The notes beneath the pieces are model-generated. The model saw only the letters and a list, made by a program, of their open reading frames with translations. It ran no database searches and was not told the DNA's origin. From JANQHO01 sp965218075 (GTDB lineage: Bacteria > Bacteroidota > Bacteroidia > Flavobacteriales > Schleiferiaceae), in assembly GCA_965218075.1 (NCBI GenBank), contig CBDCJZ010000003.1, positions 124,001 to 188,000 of the forward strand: DNA of 64,000 nucleotides, in the 5' to 3' direction. The translations under genes were made by a program, and so were the position numbers. Positions 39,701-53,600 of this stretch are shown here, piece after piece (position 1 is the first letter of the stretch; the number at the start of each line of letters is the position of its first letter).

Positions 39701-42700
39701 GCGAAACCGAAATGTGCTCTGTTATCCCACCTACAATTGGAGCTATGAGACCTCCCTTGCCAACGATGGTCGTTTGAGATTTGCCGTAAGTGGCTTTGCC
39801 AATAATGGAAGTTCAGCAGCTACCTTGGATAGAGTGTCACTAGGAAGTAGTAACGTTACCAATTATCTGATCCTAACAGCTGATTTGAGCAGTTACAGCA
39901 GTTCGAGTATTCTGGGGCTGGAATTCAGCTATATGCATCACGGAGAAGACAGCCATCCTAATGACAGAGTATGGATACGGAGCAGCAAGACAGATGCCTG
40001 GGTGGAAATTTACGATCTGCATGCCAATCAGGGCAGAGTAGCAGGCATCTACAATTGGGTAGTTGGCTTAGACATTGACTCTACCCTCGCAAATGCCACC
40101 CCTCCTCAAAGAGTCTCTTCTACTTTTCAAGTCCGATTCGGACAAGAAGATAATAATCCCGCTACTTTCCCCATAGGAACTGACGGCTATTCTTTTGATG
40201 ACATTACCATTCGGGAAGTATGGTGTCCCTATCCTTCATCTTTGATGGCAAGCAATATTACAGACAGCTCTGCTACTCTCTCATGGACAACAGGTGGCGC
40301 TTCCAATTGGAATTTGGAATATGGTAGAGCAGGTTTTACCCCAGGAACAGGTAATTTCTTATATAATGTGTCTAATCCTCATATTTTAAGTGGACTATTA
40401 CCTAACACGGACTATGAGTTTTATGTACAAGATAGCTGTGAGGTGGACACTGTAAGTGGATGGATGGGACCGGTTTTCTTTGGTACTAGCTGCGTTCCTT
40501 TTACTTTTGCTGCTACTTTGCCGATTGTCGAAGATTTTGAGTCAGCATCTGGTGCTTATCAGCGAAACCGAAATGTGCTTTGTTATCCTACCTATAAATG
40601 GAGCTATGAGACCTCCTTTGCTGATGAAGGTCGTTTAAGGTTTGCCGTATTGGGCTTTGCCAACAATGGCAGCTCGGCAGCTACCTTGGATAAAGTGCCA
40701 TCAGCAGGTACAGTTACCAATTATCTGATCCTAACAGCTGATTTGAGCAGTTACAGCAGTTCGAGTGCTCTGGAGCTGGAATTCAGCTATATGCATCACG
40801 GAGAAGAAAACAATCCTAACGACAGAGTATGGATACGGGGCAGCAACACAGATTCCTGGGTGCAAATTTACGATCTGCATGCCAATCAGGGCACATCAGG
40901 CATCTACAATCAGGTGATTGGCTTAGACATTGACTCCATCCTCGCAAATGCTACTCCTCCCCAAAGAGTCTCCTCTACTTTTCAAATCCGCTTTGGACAA
41001 GAAGATAATTATTCCGCTAGTTCCCGCACAGGAACTGATGGCTATTCTTTTGATGATGTGGCTATTCGGGAAACTTGTCCAAGCCCTACCAACCTAACAG
41101 CTACCCAGATTACTCAAACCAGTGCTACGCTCTCCTGGGTTGCTGGCGGGGCTTCTAAGTGGGATTTAGAATATGGCCTTTCAGGGTTTACTCTGGGAAG
41201 TGGCACTCAAATTCACACGACCATCCCTTCTTATACTGTGAGCGGCTTGACACCCGGAATGGGTTATGATTTCCATGTTCGGGATAGCTGTGGAGTAGGT
41301 CATGCGAGTAGCTGGGCTGGTCCTGATGCTTTTACCACCCTTTCAGCCACTTTGCCCTGTCCAGCCCCTTCGTCATTGTTGGCCACGCAGATTACTCAGA
41401 CCAACGCCAGGCTCTCCTGGGTTACGGGTGGGGCTTCTAATTGGGATTTAGAATATGGTCTTTCGGGATTTTCACTGGGAAGTGGCACTCGGATTTCCAC
41501 AACTACCCCTTCTTATGCTGTGAGCGGCTTGACGCCTGGTCAGTCTTATCAATTTTATGTTCGGGATAGCTGTGGAGCAGCTCATGTGAGCAGCTGGACT
41601 GGTCCTGATACTTTTATCACCCTTTCAGCCACTTTGCCCTGTCCATCCCCATTGTCATTGTTGGCTACCCAGGTTACTCAGACCAGCGCTAGGCTGTCCT
41701 GGGTTACGGGTGGGGCTTCTAATTGGAATATGGAATACGGAATTCAGGGTTTTACTCCTGGATCGGGAACTTTTGTGTATAATGTTCCTAATCCTTACAC
41801 TTTAAGTGGCTTAACACCCGGTACGGATTATGATTTTTATGTTCGGGATAGCTGTGGAGTAGCTCATGTGAGTAGCTGGTCTGGTCCTGATGCTTTTACC
41901 ACCCTTTCGGTCACTTTGCCCTGCCTATCCCCATCATTATTGGGAACTTCCAATATTACTCAGACCGGCGCCAGGCTTTGGTGGATGTCAAGTGGGGCTT
42001 CTACTTCTAATTGGGGTCTGGAATATGGTCTTTCTGGATTTCTACTGGGAAATGGCACTCGGATTTCCACGACTACCCCTTCTTATGCTATGAGCGGCTT
42101 GACGTCTGGAACGGATTATGATTTCTATGTTCGGGATAGCTGTGGAGCAGGTCATGTGAGCAGTTGGGCTGGTCCTTATACTTTTACCACCCTTTCAGCC
42201 ACTTTGCCCTGTCCATCCCCATCGTCATTGGGAGCTCCCAATATTACTCAGACCACCGCCAGGCTTTGGTGGATGTCAGGCGGGGCTTCTAATTGGGATG
42301 TGGAATATGGTCTTTCGGGATTTAGTCTGGGAAATGGCACTCGGATTTCCACGACTACCCCTTCTTATACTGTGAGCGGCTTGACGTCTGGAACGGATTA
42401 TGATTTCTATGTTCGGGATAGCTGTGGAGTAGGCCGTGTGAGTAGCTGGGCTGGTCCTTATACTTTTATCACCCTTTCAGTCACTTTGCCCTGTCCATCC
42501 CCATCGTCATTGTCGGCTACCCAGATTACTCAGACCAACGCTACGCTCTCCTGGGTTACGGGTGGGGCTTCTAATTGGGGTCTAGAATATGGTCTTTCGG
42601 GATTTCCACTGGGAAGTGGCATTCGGATTTCCACGACTACCCCTTCTTATACTGTGAGCGGTTTGACACCTGGTCGGTCTTATCAATTTTATGTTCGGGA

Positions 42701-43301
42701 TAGCTGTGGAGTAGGTCATGTGAGTAGCTGGGCGGGTCCTCATACTTTTAGGACTCTTGGCTGTTTAGCTCCCACAGGGCTGAAGCTCGATATCATTACT
42801 GAGATCACCGCTACTGTGAGCTGGACTAGCGGTGGAGCTTCGAATTGGAATATTGAGTATGGGCCTATAAACTTTCCTCTGGGAAGCGGTATTTTCTTAT
42901 ACAATGTGTCTAGTCCTCGCACTTTAAGGGGCTTAAAGCCTAACACCTTTTATGATGTCTATGTACAGGACAGCTGCAATGTGGGCAATGTGAGCAATTG
43001 GACAGGACCCTTGTCTGTTAAAACCATTATTGGTATAGATGAGCTTCTCGAGCGCTCATTTCGCATTTATCCAAATCCTAGTGAAGGAGTTTTCAAGCTG
43101 GAGTTTAGCTCCTCTCTCGGAGAGGATATGGAGATCCGTATCACTAATATGATGGGACAAATAGTCTTGGAAGATGAGATTGAGAGTTTCAGCGGAAGCT
43201 ATAGAAAAAGGCTAGAGATGGGAGCTTATCGCAGTGGAGTATACCTATTGCAGCTGATTACTGAAAGGGCTACTGTGAACCGGCGTATCATTTTGCAGTG
43301 A
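36763..43301 (+). CDS. locus B: giant phase-variable T9SS surface protein (frame OFF as assembled)
   Basis: The body frame is open from about 36846 to TGA at 43299-43301. The natural start is the ATG at 36763, here joined to the wrong frame by four repeat units, so translation stops at TAA 36844-36846 after 27 codons; removing one unit would give about 2175 residues. Order: signal peptide, CARDB/Ig-like domain (36870-37185), one beta-helix (37190-38490, ending in DGDSRPLPPST and ADEYH), FN3, then three jelly-roll domains (about 38768, 39640, 40500; EDFES openings) alternating with FN3, a run of seven FN3 (41080-43030), and the T9SS sorting domain. Ten FN3-like modules were counted. The N-terminal 1.4 kb and the C-terminal 0.5 kb are close to identical to locus A; the middle differs in module content. 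Confidence 0.85.
36791..36844 (+). repeat. locus B 11-nt tandem repeat (4 full units plus a 10-nt partial)
   Basis: Same unit and same place in the signal peptide as in locus A, with one unit fewer. Flanking bases are identical, so the two alleles differ only by copy number across this stretch. Four units is one more than the in-frame count of three. Confidence 0.9.
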
Positions 43302-43303
43302 GA

Positions 43304-43521
43304 AGTAGCAAAGCTTTTGCCATAGATTCTTGCCGATTTACGGGCAAGCTGCCCGGTAATGCGGTTTAATAGCTGCTTAGTCAGTGTTTCCACGAGGTCG
43401 GCATTAAGGCTAGGGAACTTTTTGTGCAGATTTTGAACTTCTATGTTTTTTCAGTTGTCCATCTAAATAATGTTCTGGATTGAAATAAAAAATCTTCAAG
43501 CCACTCTTCGTTTACTTTCAT
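43304..43521 (-). pseudogene. second copy of the unrecognised decayed small gene, downstream of locus B
   Basis: Diverged copy of the element at 36360-36577. EVQNLHKKFPSLNADLVETL and LTKQLLNRITGQLARKSAR remain readable, but an in-frame TGA follows MDN and the first part lies in another frame. It supports duplication of gene plus spacer as one unit. Confidence 0.35.
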
Positions 43522-43578
43522 TTTTCTAGCGCCCAATAAGTCATACGCCTTTTTTTACTAAACGAGCCCTTATAAGCC

Positions 43579-43652
43579 CTTGTTAAAAGATTAAATTTTA
43601 GTAATATTGGGCTGATCTCATGTTTCAAAAGGCTTCGTCCTTTTTAATGTAA
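43579..43652 (+). promoter_or_regulatory. locus C promoter, leader hairpin and upstream mini-ORF
   Basis: CTTG at 43579-43582 and TAATATTG at 43602-43609 with a 19-nt spacer. The hairpin AAAAGG/CCTTTT spans 43627-43644; the loop is CTTCGT instead of CTTCGC, a change outside the stem. The mini-ORF now reads MFQKASSFLM. Confidence 0.7.
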
Positions 43653-43685
43653 AGAAGATCTTGTTTCACTAAAGAACACTAAATC

Positions 43686-46600
43686 ATGAAAACTTTCAAC
43701 TCAATTAATCTCTCTCTTTCTTTCCTCTTTCTTTCCTCTTTCTTTAAAAGCCCAAACCTCTACTTACACTGTGAGTGGACTCATCAAAGGACAAGGGCCG
43801 CTTTTAAATACGGAAGAAGTTAATATTAATGATGGCAGCAACGGTTGGACTGTGATTCATCCATCTACTGCCTATGGCGGTTCATCCGTCAATAGTTGGT
43901 CTTCAGCTCGAAGCATTGGCTTTCCCTTTTCTTTTTACAGCAGCTCAGCTACTCATTTTTGTGTGAGCAAGAACTATTTGTTGACCTTTGACACCGCAGT
44001 TGCGGGAACCACTGTGAACAGCAGTATCACCACTGACAATACGGCTTTACCTCATGCCGATCTTCCCGACCATACCATCGCTTATTTTTGGGGTGGCTTT
44101 AGCCCTCCGCTTGGGAGCAACGATGCCGTCCAGATGAAGACCTTTGGCACCATTCCTAATCGCCAACTGTGGATTAAGAACTTTTCCTATAAACACGAGG
44201 CTCAGGGTTACAGTTACAACTTTGTAGTTTTAGAAGAAACCACCCATAAGATTTACGTGGTAAATGGCTGGTGGGACCGTCAAGGAGTGGGAAGCTATAC
44301 AGTGGGTGTTCAGTTGAATTCTACCACTGCTGTGCAGCACCCCAGCTCTCCTAATATCAGCTCTATTAATACAAGTGGTGGTAGCAATCCTTGGCCTAAT
44401 GTGGACTATTACGAATTCACTCCTCGTTTCTTGGTAAACGACGATGCAGGAATTCTCAGCTTGGACGCTCCGGCTAGTAAAACTGCTCCCGGCTCTCAGT
44501 CGGTTCAAGTGAGTATTAAAAATCATGGAATTAGCAACCTAGACAGTGTAAGAGTGAATTGGAGTGTGGATGGAGTAGCTCAAGCCTCTTATAACTGGAT
44601 GGGGAGTCTAGCTCCGGGTGCAGTTGCTGCTGTGGTCAATATCGGAAGCTATAATTTCACCCTGGGAAATCCCACCCTAAAGATTTGGACGAGCAATCCC
44701 AATGGGAATCCAGACAATGATGCTTCAAATGACACACTAGAGGTTTCTTTGTTTGTTTGCAATCTACTTTCGGGAGCTTATACCCTTGGCGGGACTTCCA
44801 GCGATTTTCAAAACTTTAATTCTCTTGCTACTTTTCTCAACAACAACTGCGGTGTTTCAGGTCCTGTAATCATTAAGGTAGCTCCTGGCACTTATAGGGA
44901 GCAGTTTACATTAGGTAATATCGCTGGTGTAAGCCCGACAAATACCATTGTCATTGACGGTGGGGATGGCTCGCTTGCTAGGCTCACTCATGACGGTTCG
45001 ACAAGCAATGCCACCGTGGCTTTTGACAGCACCAGCTATGTAAGCTTGAGGAATATAACCCTCGAAAACACCAAAAGCTCAACAGATGCCTGGGTAGTGC
45101 ATCTTCAGAACACTGATCATATCGTCATTGGTTCCTGTTTGATTGAACAGCCGGTTAATACAACATCTGACAGAGGGGGTATAGTGGGGTCGGGCAGCTT
45201 GATCAGGGCCTCTACAATTACTACGAATAAGCATTTGACGGTCTCTGACAATATCATCACAGGAGGTTACTATGGAATATCTCTGCAAGGCAATACAAGC
45301 GATAAAGATGTAGGCAACTACATCCTGCGTAACCGCTTTATTGATATTTACAATTATGGCATCCGAGCAAATAGACAGGACAGCCTGATTATCTCGGGCA
45401 ATGTGATTGAAAATACCAATGGTAGTGGTAGCTATGGCATGTATTGCCTAGCTATTACGGACTTTGAGATTAGGGCAAATAATTTGCTTGACTGCGGGGA
45501 TGAGGGGATAGTAATTTCTGGAGGCAGCTCCAGTGGAACAGCTCGTTCACTGATTGCCAACAATATGATTTATGCTCCCAGTAATGCGGCCATTAGGATG
45601 ACAGGAAACAACTCGAATGTGAATATTTATCACAACACGGCTGTGGGTCGTCCCGTTATGAAGTTTTCTGGCAGTAACCATTCTAATATGAGTCTCTACA
45701 ACAACATTTTCAGCAACCCAAGTGGAGTAGCTTTAGATGCTTTCTGGATCTTGCCATCGACCATTGATATCGATTACAACCTTTATCAATACCAGGCAAG
45801 CGGGAATATCGCAGAGGAAAGTACTACGAGCTATGCAAACCTAGCCGCTTGGCAAGCAGCCAAGCCTGCACTCAATGCCCATTCTGTGGAGGGTAACCCG
45901 CTATTTGTAAATGCAACATCTCCTGCCGATCTGCATCTAATAGGCACTTTGGCCAATAATACAGGTGATAATTCTGTGGGTATTAAAGTCGATATTGATG
46001 GGGATTCTCGTCCACTTCCGCCTTCGACAAGGGTGGATATCGGCGCTGATGAATATCATCCAGCTTGTTTGCCTTCATCGGGTTTATCTATCTCAGCTAT
46101 AGGCCAAACAACAGCCCAATTGAGCTGGGCTACGGGTGGGGCTTCTAATTGGAATATAGAATGGGATACGACTGGTTTTGCTCCAGGCTCGGGAACTTTT
46201 GTGTATAATGTTCCAAATCCTTATACTCTAACTGGCTTGACGCCTGGAACGGGCTATGATTTCTATGTTCGGGATAGTTGTGGCAGTAACAATTTGAGTA
46301 CTTGGGCAGGTCTTCAGAATTTCAGGACTCTTAGTTGTCCATCTCCCACAGTACTGACACTTGACTCTATTGCTCAGACCACCGCTAAGCTCTCCTGGAT
46401 TACGGGCGGGGCTTCCAATTGGGATGTGGAATACGGAATTCAGGGTTTTATTCCTGGCTCGGGAACCTTTGTGTCCAATGTTTCTAATCCTTACACCTTA
46501 AGTGGCTTGACACCTGGAACAGATTATGATTTCTATGTCCGGGATAGTTGTGGCAGTAATAATTTGAGCACTTGGGTAGGTCTTCAGAATTTCAGGACTC

Positions 46601-47670
46601 TTAGTTGTCCATCTCCCACAGTACTGACACTTGACTCTATTGCTCAGGCCATCGCTAAGCTCTCCTGGATTACGGGCGGGGCTTCCAATTGGGATGTGGA
46701 ATACGGAATTCAGGGTTTTATTCCTGGCTCGGGAACCTTTGTGTCCAATGTTTCTAATCCTTACACCTTAAGTGGCTTAACACCTGGAACAGATTATGAT
46801 TTCTATGTCCGGGATAGTTGTGGCAGCAATAATTTAAGCACTTGGGCAGGTCTTCAGAATTTCAGGACTCTTAATTGTCCATCTCCCACAGTACTGACAC
46901 TTGATTCTATTGCTCAGACCACCGCTAAGCTCTCCTGGATTACGGGCGGGGCTTCCAATTGGGATGTGGAATACGGAATTCAGGGTTTTATTCCTGGCTC
47001 GGGAACCTTTGTGTCCAATGTTTCTAATCCTTACACCTTAAGTGGCTTAACACCTGGAACAGATTATGATTTCTATGTCCGGGATAGTTGTGGCAGCAAT
47101 AATTTAAGCACTTGGGCAGGTCTTCAGAATTTCAGGACTCTTAGTTGTCCATCTCCCACAGTACTGACACTTGATTCTATTGCTCAGACCAGTGCTAAGC
47201 TCTCCTGGATTACGGGCGGGGCTTCCAATTGGGATGTGGAATACGGAATTCAGGGTTTTATTCCTGGCTCGGGAACCTTTGTGTCCAATGTTTCTAATCC
47301 TTACACCTTAAGTGGCTTAACACCTGGAACAGATTATGATTTCTATGTCCGGGATAGTTGTGGCAGTAACAATTTGAGTACTTGGGCAGGTCTTCAGAAT
47401 TTCAGGACTCTTAGTTGTCCATCTCCCACAGTACTGACACTTGACTCTATTGCTCAGACCACCGCTAAGCTCTCCTGGATTACGGGCGGGGCTTCCAATT
47501 GGGATGTGGAATACGGAATTCAGGGTTTTATTCCTGGCTCGGGAACCTTTGTGTACAATGTTTCTAATCCTTACACCTTAAGTGGCTTAACACCTGGAAC
47601 AGATTATGATTTCTATGTCCGGGATAGTTGTGGCAGTAACAATTTGAGCACTTGGGTAGGTCCTTTATAA
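43686..47670 (+). CDS. locus C, first part: giant phase-variable T9SS surface protein
   Basis: ATG at 43686 opens the shared signal peptide; two repeat units leave it out of frame with the body, giving a 45-codon dead end, while three units would give ...LKAQTSTYTVSG with a clean cleavage site. The body has an N-terminal domain of about 225 residues absent from loci A and B (43760-44430; SIGFPFSFYSSSATHF, DHTIAYFWGGFSPP, YSYNFVVLEETTHKIY), resembling a beta-sandwich. Then come the CARDB/Ig-like domain, one beta-helix (44760-46060) and six 90-residue FN3 modules. The frame ends at TAA 47668-47670 because of one extra T at 47664-47666 (GGTCCTTTATAAC, where sister repeats have GGTCCTTATAAC). Dropping that T joins it to the 3335-codon frame that follows. 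With three units and without the extra T, the gene is 14,037 nt, exactly 4679 codons. Confidence 0.8.
43714..43745 (+). repeat. locus C 11-nt tandem repeat (2 full units plus a 10-nt partial)
   Basis: CTCTTTCTTTC twice plus CTCTTTCTTT, in the signal-peptide core after ATG 43686. One more unit would bring the start in frame with the body. Confidence 0.9.
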
Positions 47671-50600
47671 CTTTAACACGCTTAGCTGTCCAGAACCTTC
47701 CTCTTTGAGGACTACCCATATTACTCAGACCACTGCTACGCTCTCTTGGGCTACGGGCGGGGCTTCTAATTGGAATATAGAATGGGATACGACTGGTTTT
47801 GCTCTGGGAAATGGAATTCGGATTCGTACTGCTACCAACCCTCATACCTTGACTGCCTTAGCACCTGGAACAGATTATGATTTCTATGTTCGGGATAGTT
47901 GTGACAGTAACAATTTGAGTACTTGGGCAAGTCCTTATACTTTCAGGACTCTTTGTTCATCCCCATCGTCATTGTTAGCTATCCGTATTACTCAGATTAC
48001 TCAGACCACTGTTACGCTCTCTTGGGCTACGGGTGGGGCTTCTAATTGGAATATAGAATGGGATACGACTGGTTTTGCTCTAGGCTCGGGAACTTTTGTG
48101 TATAATGTTCCAAATCCTTATACTCTAACTGGCTTGACACCCGGGACAACTTATGATTTCTATATTCGGGATAGTTGCGGCAGTAACAATTTGAGTACTT
48201 GGGCAGGTCCTTATAACTTTAACACGCTTAGCTGTCCAGAACCTTCCTCTTTGAGGGCTATCCATATTACTCAGACCACTGCTACGCTCTCTTGGGCTAC
48301 GGGCGGGGCTTTTAATTGGAATATAGAATGGGATACGACTGGTTTTGCTCTGGGAAATGGAATTCGGATTCGTACTGCTACCAACCCTCATACCTTGACT
48401 GCCTTAACACCTGGAACAGATTATGATTTCTATGTCCGGGATAGTTGTGGCAGCAATAATTTAAGCACTTGGGCAGGTCTTCAGAATTTCAGGACTTTTA
48501 GTTGTCCATCTCCCACAGTACTGACACTTGATTCTATTGCTCAGACCAGTGCTAAGCTCTCCTGGATTACGGGCGGGGCTTCCAATTGGGATGTGGAATA
48601 CGGAATTCAGGGTTTTATTCCTGGCTCGGGAACCTTTGTGTACAATGTTTCTAATCCTTACACTTTAAGTGGCTTAACACCTGGAACAGATTATGATTTC
48701 TATGTCCGGGATAGTTGTGGCAGCAATAATTTAAGCACTTGGGCAGGTCTTCAGAATTTCAGGACTCTTAGTTGTCCATCTCCCACAGTACTGACACTTG
48801 ATTCTATTGCTCAGACCATCGCTAAGCTCTCCTGGATTACGGGCGGGGCTTCCAATTGGGATGTGGAATGGGATACGACTGGTTTTGCTCCAGGCTCGGG
48901 AACTTTTGTGTATAATGTTCCAAATCCTTATACTCTAACTGGCTTGACACCCGGGACAACTTATGATTTCTATGTCCGGGATAGTTGTGGCAGCAATAAT
49001 TTAAGCACTTGGGCAGGTCTTCAGAATTTCAGGACTCTTAGTTGTCCATCTCCCACAGTACTGACACTTGATTCTATTGCTCAGACCATCGCTAAGCTCT
49101 CCTGGATTACGGGCGGGGCTTCCAATTGGGATGTGGAATACGGAATTCAGGGTTTTATTCCTGGCTCGGGAACCTTTGTGTACAATGTTTCTAATCCTTA
49201 CACCTTAAGTGGCTTGACACCTGGAACAGATTATGATTTCTATGTCCGGGATAGTTGTGGCAGCAATAATTTAAGCACTTGGGCAGGTCTTCAGAATTTC
49301 AGGACTTTTAGTTGTCCATCTCCCACAGTACTGACACTTGATTCTATTGCTCAGACCAGTGCTAAGCTCTCCTGGATTACGGGCGGGGCTTCCAATTGGG
49401 ATGTGGAATACGGAATTCAGGGTTTTATTCCTGGCTCGGGAACCTTTGTGTACAATGTTTCTAATCCTTACACTTTAAGTGGCTTAACACCTGGAACAGA
49501 TTATGATTTCTATGTCCGGGATAGTTGTGGCAGCAATAATTTAAGCACTTGGGCAGGTCTTCAGAATTTCAGGACTCTTAGTTGTCCATCTCCCACAGTA
49601 CTGACACTTGATTCTATTGCTCAGACCATCGCTAAGCTCTCCTGGATTACGGGCGGGGCTTCCAATTGGGATGTGGAATGGGATACGACTGGTTTTGCTC
49701 CAGGCTCGGGAACTTTTGTGTATAATGTTCCAAATCCTTATACTCTAACTGGCTTGACACCCGGGACAACTTATGATTTCTATGTCCGGGATAGTTGTGG
49801 CAGCAATAATTTAAGCACTTGGGCAGGTCTTCAGAATTTCAGGACTCTTAGTTGTCCATCTCCCACAGTACTGACACTTGATTCTATTGCTCAGACCAGT
49901 GCTAAGCTCTCCTGGATTACGGGCGGAGCTTCCAATTGGGATGTGGAATACGGAATTCAGGGTTTTATTCCTGGCTCGGGAACCTTTGTGTACAATGTTT
50001 CTAATCCTTACACCTTAAGTGCCTTAACACCTGGAACAGATTATGATTTCTATGTCCGGGATAGTTGTGGCAGTAACAATTTGAGCACTTGGGCAGGTCT
50101 TCAGAATTTCAGGACTCTTAGTTGTCCATCTCCCACAGTACTGACACTTGACTCTATTGCTCAGACCACCGCTAAGCTCTCCTGGATTACGGGCGGGGCT
50201 TCCAATTGGGATGTGGAATACGGAATTCAGGGTTTTATTCCTGGCTCGGGAACCTTTGTGTACAATGTTTCTAATCCTTACACTTTAAGTGGCTTAACAC
50301 CTGGAACAGATTATGATTTCTATGTCCGGGATAGTTGTGGCAGCAATAATTTAAGCACTTGGGCAGGTCTTCAGAATTTCAGGACTCTTAGTTGTCCATC
50401 TCCCACAGTACTGACACTTGATTCTATTGCTCAGACCAGTGCTAAGCTCTCCTGGATTACGGGCGGGGCTTCCAATTGGGATGTGGAATACGGAATTCAG
50501 GGTTTTATTCCTGGCTCGGGAACCTTTGTGTACAATGTTTCTAATCCTTACACCTTAAGTGGCTTGACACCTGGAACAGATTATGATTTCTATGTCCGGG

Positions 50601-53600
50601 ATAGTTGTGGCAGTAACAATTTGAGCACTTGGGCAGGTCTTCAGAATTTCAGGACTCTTAGTTGTCCATCTCCCACAGTACTGACACTTGATTCTATTGC
50701 TCAGACCAGTGCTAAGCTCTCCTGGATTACGGGCGGGGCTTCCAATTGGGATGTGGAATACGGAATTCAGGGTTTTATTCCTGGCTCGGGAACCTTTGTG
50801 TACAATGTTTCTAATCCTTACACCTTAAGTGGCTTAACACCTGGAACAGATTATGATTTCTATGTCCGGGATAGTTGTGGCAGTAACAATTTGAGCACTT
50901 GGGCAGGTCTTCAGAATTTCAGGACTCTTAGTTGTCCATCTCCCACAGTACTGACACTTGACTCTATTGCTCAGACCACCGCTAAGCTCTCCTGGATTAC
51001 GGGCGGGGCTTCTAATTGGAATATAGAATGGGATACGACTGGTTTTGCTCTGGGAAATGGAATTCGGATTCGTACTGCTACCAACCCTCATACCTTGACT
51101 GCCTTAACACCTGGAACAGATTATGATTTCTATGTCCGGGATAGTTGTGGCAGTAATAATTTGAGTACTTGGGCAGGTCTTCAGAATTTCAGGACTCTTA
51201 GTTGTCCATCTCCCACAGTACTGACACTTGATTCTATTGCTCAGACCAGCGCTAAGCTCTCCTGGATTACGGGCGGGGCTTCCAATTGGGATGTGGAATA
51301 CGGAATTCAGGGTTTTATTCCTGGCTCGGGAATCTTTGTGTACAATGTTTCTAATCCTTACACCTTAAGTGGCTTGACACCTGGAACAGATTATGATTTC
51401 TATGTCCGGGATAGTTGTGGCAGTAACAATTTGAGTACTTGGGCAGGTCTTCAGAATTTCAGGACTCTTAGTTGTCCATCTTCCACAGGACTGACACTTG
51501 ACTCTATTGCTCAGACCACTGCTACGCTCTCTTGGGCTACGGGTGGGGCTTCTAATTGGAATATAGAATGGGATACGACTGGTTTTGCTCTGGGAAATGG
51601 AATTCGGATTCGTACTGCTACCAACCCTCATACCTTGACTGCCTTAACACCTGGAACAGATTATGATTTCTATGTCCGGGATAGTTGTGGCAGTAATAAT
51701 TTGAGTACTTGGGCAGGTCTTCAGAATTTCAGGACTCTTAGTTGTCCATCTCCCACAGTACTGACACTTGATTCTATTGCTCAGACCAGCGCTAAGCTCT
51801 CCTGGATTACGGGCGGGGCTTCCAATTGGGATGTGGAATACGGAATTCAGGGTTTTATTCCTGGCTCGGGAATCTTTGTGTACAATGTTTCTAATCCTTA
51901 CACCTTAAGTGGCTTGACACCTGGAACAGATTATGATTTCTATGTCCGGGATAGTTGTGGCAGTAACAATTTGAGTACTTGGGCAGGTCTTCAGAATTTC
52001 AGGACTCTTAGTTGTCCATCTTCCACAGGACTGACACTTGATTCTATTGCTCAGACCAGCGCTAAGCTCTCCTGGATTACGGGCGGGGCTTCCAATTGGG
52101 ATGTGGAATACGGAATTCAGGGTTTTATTCCTGGATCGGGAACCTTTGTGTATAATGTTTCTAATCCTTACACCTTAAGTGACTTGACACCTGGAACAGA
52201 TTATGATTTCTATGTCCGGGATAGTTGTGGCAGTAACAATTTGAGCACTTGGGTAGGTCTTCAGAATTTCAGGACTCTTAGTTGTCCATCTCCCACAGGA
52301 CTGACACTTGACTCTATTGCTCAGACCACTGCTAAGCTCTCCTGGATTACGGGCGGGGCTTCCAATTGGGATGTGGAATACGGAATTCAGGGTTTTATTC
52401 CTGGCTCGGGAACCTTTGTGTACAATGTTTCTAATCCTTACACCTTAAGTGGCTTGACACCTGGAACAGATTATGATTTCTATGTTCGGGATAGTTGCGG
52501 CAGTAACAATTTGAGTACTTGGGCAGGTCTTCAGAATTTCAGGACTCTTAGTTGTCCATCTCCCACAGGACTGACACTTGACTCTATTGCTCAGACCAGC
52601 GCTAAGCTCTCCTGGATTACGGGCGGGGCTTCCAATTGGGATGTGGAATACGGAATTCAGGGTTTTATTCCTGGCTCGGGAACTTTTGTGTATAATGTTC
52701 CAAATCCTTATACTCTAACTGGCTTGACACCCGGGACAACTTATGATTTCTATGTTCGGGATAGTTGCGGCAGTAATAATTTGAGCACTTGGGTAGGTCT
52801 TCAGAATTTCAGGACTCTTAGTTGTCCATCTCCCACAGGACTGACACTTGACTCTATTGCTCAGACCACTGCTAAGCTCTCCTGGATTACGGGCGGGGCT
52901 TCCAATTGGGATGTGGAATACGGAATTCAGGGTTTTATTCCTGGCTCGGGAACCTTTGTGTACAATGTTTCTAATCCTTACACCTTAAGTGGCTTGACAC
53001 CTGGAACAGATTATGATTTCTATGTTCGGGATAGTTGCGGCAGTAACAATTTGAGTACTTGGGCAGGTCTTCAGAATTTCAGGACTCTTAGTTGTCCATC
53101 TCCCACAGGACTGACACTTGACTCTATTGCTCAGACCAGCGCTAAGCTCTCCTGGATTACGGGCGGGGCTTCCAATTGGGATGTGGAATACGGAATTCAG
53201 GGTTTTATTCCTGGATCGGGAACTTTTGTGTATAATGTTCCAAATCCTTATACTCTAACTGGCTTGACACCCGGGACAACTTATGATTTCTATGTTCGGG
53301 ATAGTTGCGGCAGTAACAATTTGAGTACTTGGGCAGGTCTTCAGAATTTCAGGACTCTTAGTTGTCCATCTCCCACAGGACTGACACTTGACTCTATTGC
53401 TCAGACCACTGCTACGCTCTCTTGGGCTACGGGTGGGGCTTCTAATTGGAATATAGAATGGGATACGACTGGTTTTGCTCTGGGAAATGGAATTCGGATT
53501 CGTACTGCTACCAACCCTCATACCTTGACTGCCTTAACACCTGGAACAGATTATGATTTCTATGTCCGGGATAGTTGTGGCAGTAACAATTTGAGTACTT

